From Alphaproteobacteria bacterium (GTDB taxonomy: Bacteria > Pseudomonadota > Alphaproteobacteria > Caulobacterales > Caulobacteraceae): a stretch of DNA of 6,305 bases. Below are positions 6,143 through 6,305 of the stretch, piece after piece. Below the pieces are notes generated by a model. It made no database searches. It had not been told where the DNA came from and saw only the letters and a program-made list of their open reading frames with translations. Every line of letters begins with the position of its first letter. Within the stretch, counting starts at the first letter, position 1. The translations under genes and the position numbers were made by a program. The DNA lies in contig JAGWSE010000130.1 in the NCBI GenBank assembly GCA_028869395.1, forward strand, positions 1-6,305, in the 5' to 3' direction.

Positions 6143-6171
6143 CACATAGGCGCGGCCGCCCCGGCCGCCAA
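6143..6171 (-). promoter_or_regulatory. Candidate promoter of the peroxiredoxin gene
   Basis: On the minus strand TTGGCGG (6165-6171) matches six of seven bases of the Caulobacter -35 consensus TTGACGS. After 14 bases comes CCTATGTG (6143-6150), a partial match to GCTANAWC. Transcription would start near 6136, giving a leader of about 47 bases with the ribosome site. The spacing fits the consensus; the -10 is imperfect. Confidence 0.4.
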
Positions 6172-6190
6172 GCGCAATGCGCCGGCTTGG
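6168..6190. promoter_or_regulatory. Dyad-symmetric site over the peroxiredoxin -35, possible operator
   Basis: CCAAGC (6168-6173) and GCTTGG (6185-6190) form a perfect 6-bp inverted repeat spaced by 11 bases, about 17 bases centre to centre. Inside it is a second palindrome, GCGCA-A-TGCGC (6172-6182). The left half overlaps the candidate -35 of the peroxiredoxin gene. The geometry suits a dimeric regulator, but no regulator is identified and GC-rich DNA yields such dyads by chance. Confidence 0.3.
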
Positions 6191-6202
6191 GCGCCCCGCG
6201 CC

Positions 6203-6231
6203 TTGAAGCCGCCGCCCGCCGAGACGATCAT
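6203..6231 (+). promoter_or_regulatory. Weak candidate promoter of the YqgE-like gene
   Basis: TTGAAG (6203-6208) and GATCAT (6226-6231) are 17 bases apart and match the sigma-70 -35 and -10 boxes at about five and four of six positions. It lies about 32 bases before the ATG at 6264. A small GGCGC/GCGCC hairpin (6190-6202) sits just upstream. Confidence 0.22.
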
Positions 6232-6251
6232 CAGGACTCGATGTAGGCCGA

Positions 6252-6265
6252 ATCGGCGAGCCGAT
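6252..6265. repeat. Perfect 6-bp inverted repeat at the YqgE-like start codon
   Basis: ATCGGC-GA-GCCGAT runs into the first two bases of the ATG at 6264. The two-base loop is too tight for a stable hairpin as drawn, so it is better seen as a possible protein-binding dyad or a weak structure over the start. Confidence 0.35.
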
Positions 6266-6305
6266 GATCCAGGATCCTTCCTTCCTCACCGGGCGCATGT
6301 TGATC
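6264..6305 (+). CDS. yqgE: YqgE/AlgH family (UPF0301) protein, N-terminal 14 codons only
   Basis: The open frame from this ATG to the window edge reads MIQDPSFLTGRMLI with no stop. The FLTGRMLI pattern is the first beta strand of YqgE/AlgH proteins, usually followed by AMPGMGDPRF beyond what is visible here. The family is widespread in Proteobacteria, about 180-200 residues, and of unsettled function; AlgH was first named as an alginate regulator in Pseudomonas. No strong ribosome site is seen before the ATG (only GGCGAG at 6255-6260). The gene is cut by the window edge, so the call rests on 14 residues and should be treated as likely rather than certain. It is divergent from the peroxiredoxin gene. 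Confidence 0.6.
   Translation, partial: MIQDPSFLTGRMLI

Noticed and set aside
5271..6149. 292-codon plus-strand frame across the glycosylase and peroxiredoxin genes
   Set aside because: Crosses two well-supported genes on opposite strands and has biased composition; a shadow frame.
6086..6298. 70-codon minus-strand frame upstream of the peroxiredoxin gene
   Set aside because: Overlaps the promoter region and the YqgE-like start, has no motif and arginine/proline-rich content.
6231..6305. Minus-strand fragment ending in RILDHRLADSAYIES and two TGA stops, resembling the end of a gene entering from the right
   Set aside because: Looks protein-like, but it is opposite the YqgE-like N-terminus, which matches a known family; both cannot readily be real. 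It should be revisited if the right flank disproves YqgE.

Overview
The window is very GC-rich (roughly 70% by eye, with third codon positions almost all G or C). It looks like chromosomal housekeeping and catabolic DNA of an alphaproteobacterium, most likely of the Caulobacter/Phenylobacterium group. That placement is inferred from protein character, codon use and promoter-like motifs that fit the Caulobacter housekeeping consensus (TTGACGS, then GCTANAWC). No rRNA, tRNA, CRISPR array, insertion sequence or phage gene is visible, and no gene stands out in base composition.

Layout, left to right. (1) Positions 1-130 are a leader with no convincing gene; a perfect TTGACGG -35-like element on the minus strand suggests a divergent gene beyond the left edge. 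(2) 131-1879 (+) is a 582-residue acyl-CoA dehydrogenase of the long DmdC-like subgroup. (3) A small stem-loop follows in a 102-base gap. (4) 1982-3874 (+) is a membrane-bound hybrid histidine kinase: about six membrane helices, coiled coil, HisKA, HATPase and a C-terminal receiver. (5) 3816-4997 (-) is an amidohydrolase-2 family metal-dependent hydrolase or decarboxylase, whose 3' end overlaps the kinase by 59 bases. (6) 5014-5610 (+) is an AAG/MPG-type 3-methyladenine DNA glycosylase, divergent from the amidohydrolase with only 16 bases between start codons. (7) 5607-6089 (-) is a Prx5-type peroxiredoxin, whose stop codon is interleaved with that of the glycosylase in a shared CTAG. (8) 6264 to the right edge (+) is the first 14 codons of a YqgE/AlgH (UPF0301) protein, divergent from the peroxiredoxin across about 174 bases.

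The genes do not form one operon: strands alternate and most are probably transcribed singly. The dehydrogenase and amidohydrolase fit acyl-CoA or aromatic-acid catabolism, and the glycosylase and peroxiredoxin fit alkylation and oxidative damage defence, but no direct link between them is shown. Each coding call except the edge fragment rests on recognisable family motifs and catalytic residues. I found no clearly novel system. The best leads are the gene junctions (two convergent overlaps with stop codons in hairpin loops, a promoter apparently inside the divergent neighbour's coding start, and a dyad over the peroxiredoxin promoter) and the unassigned membrane sensor of the kinase.
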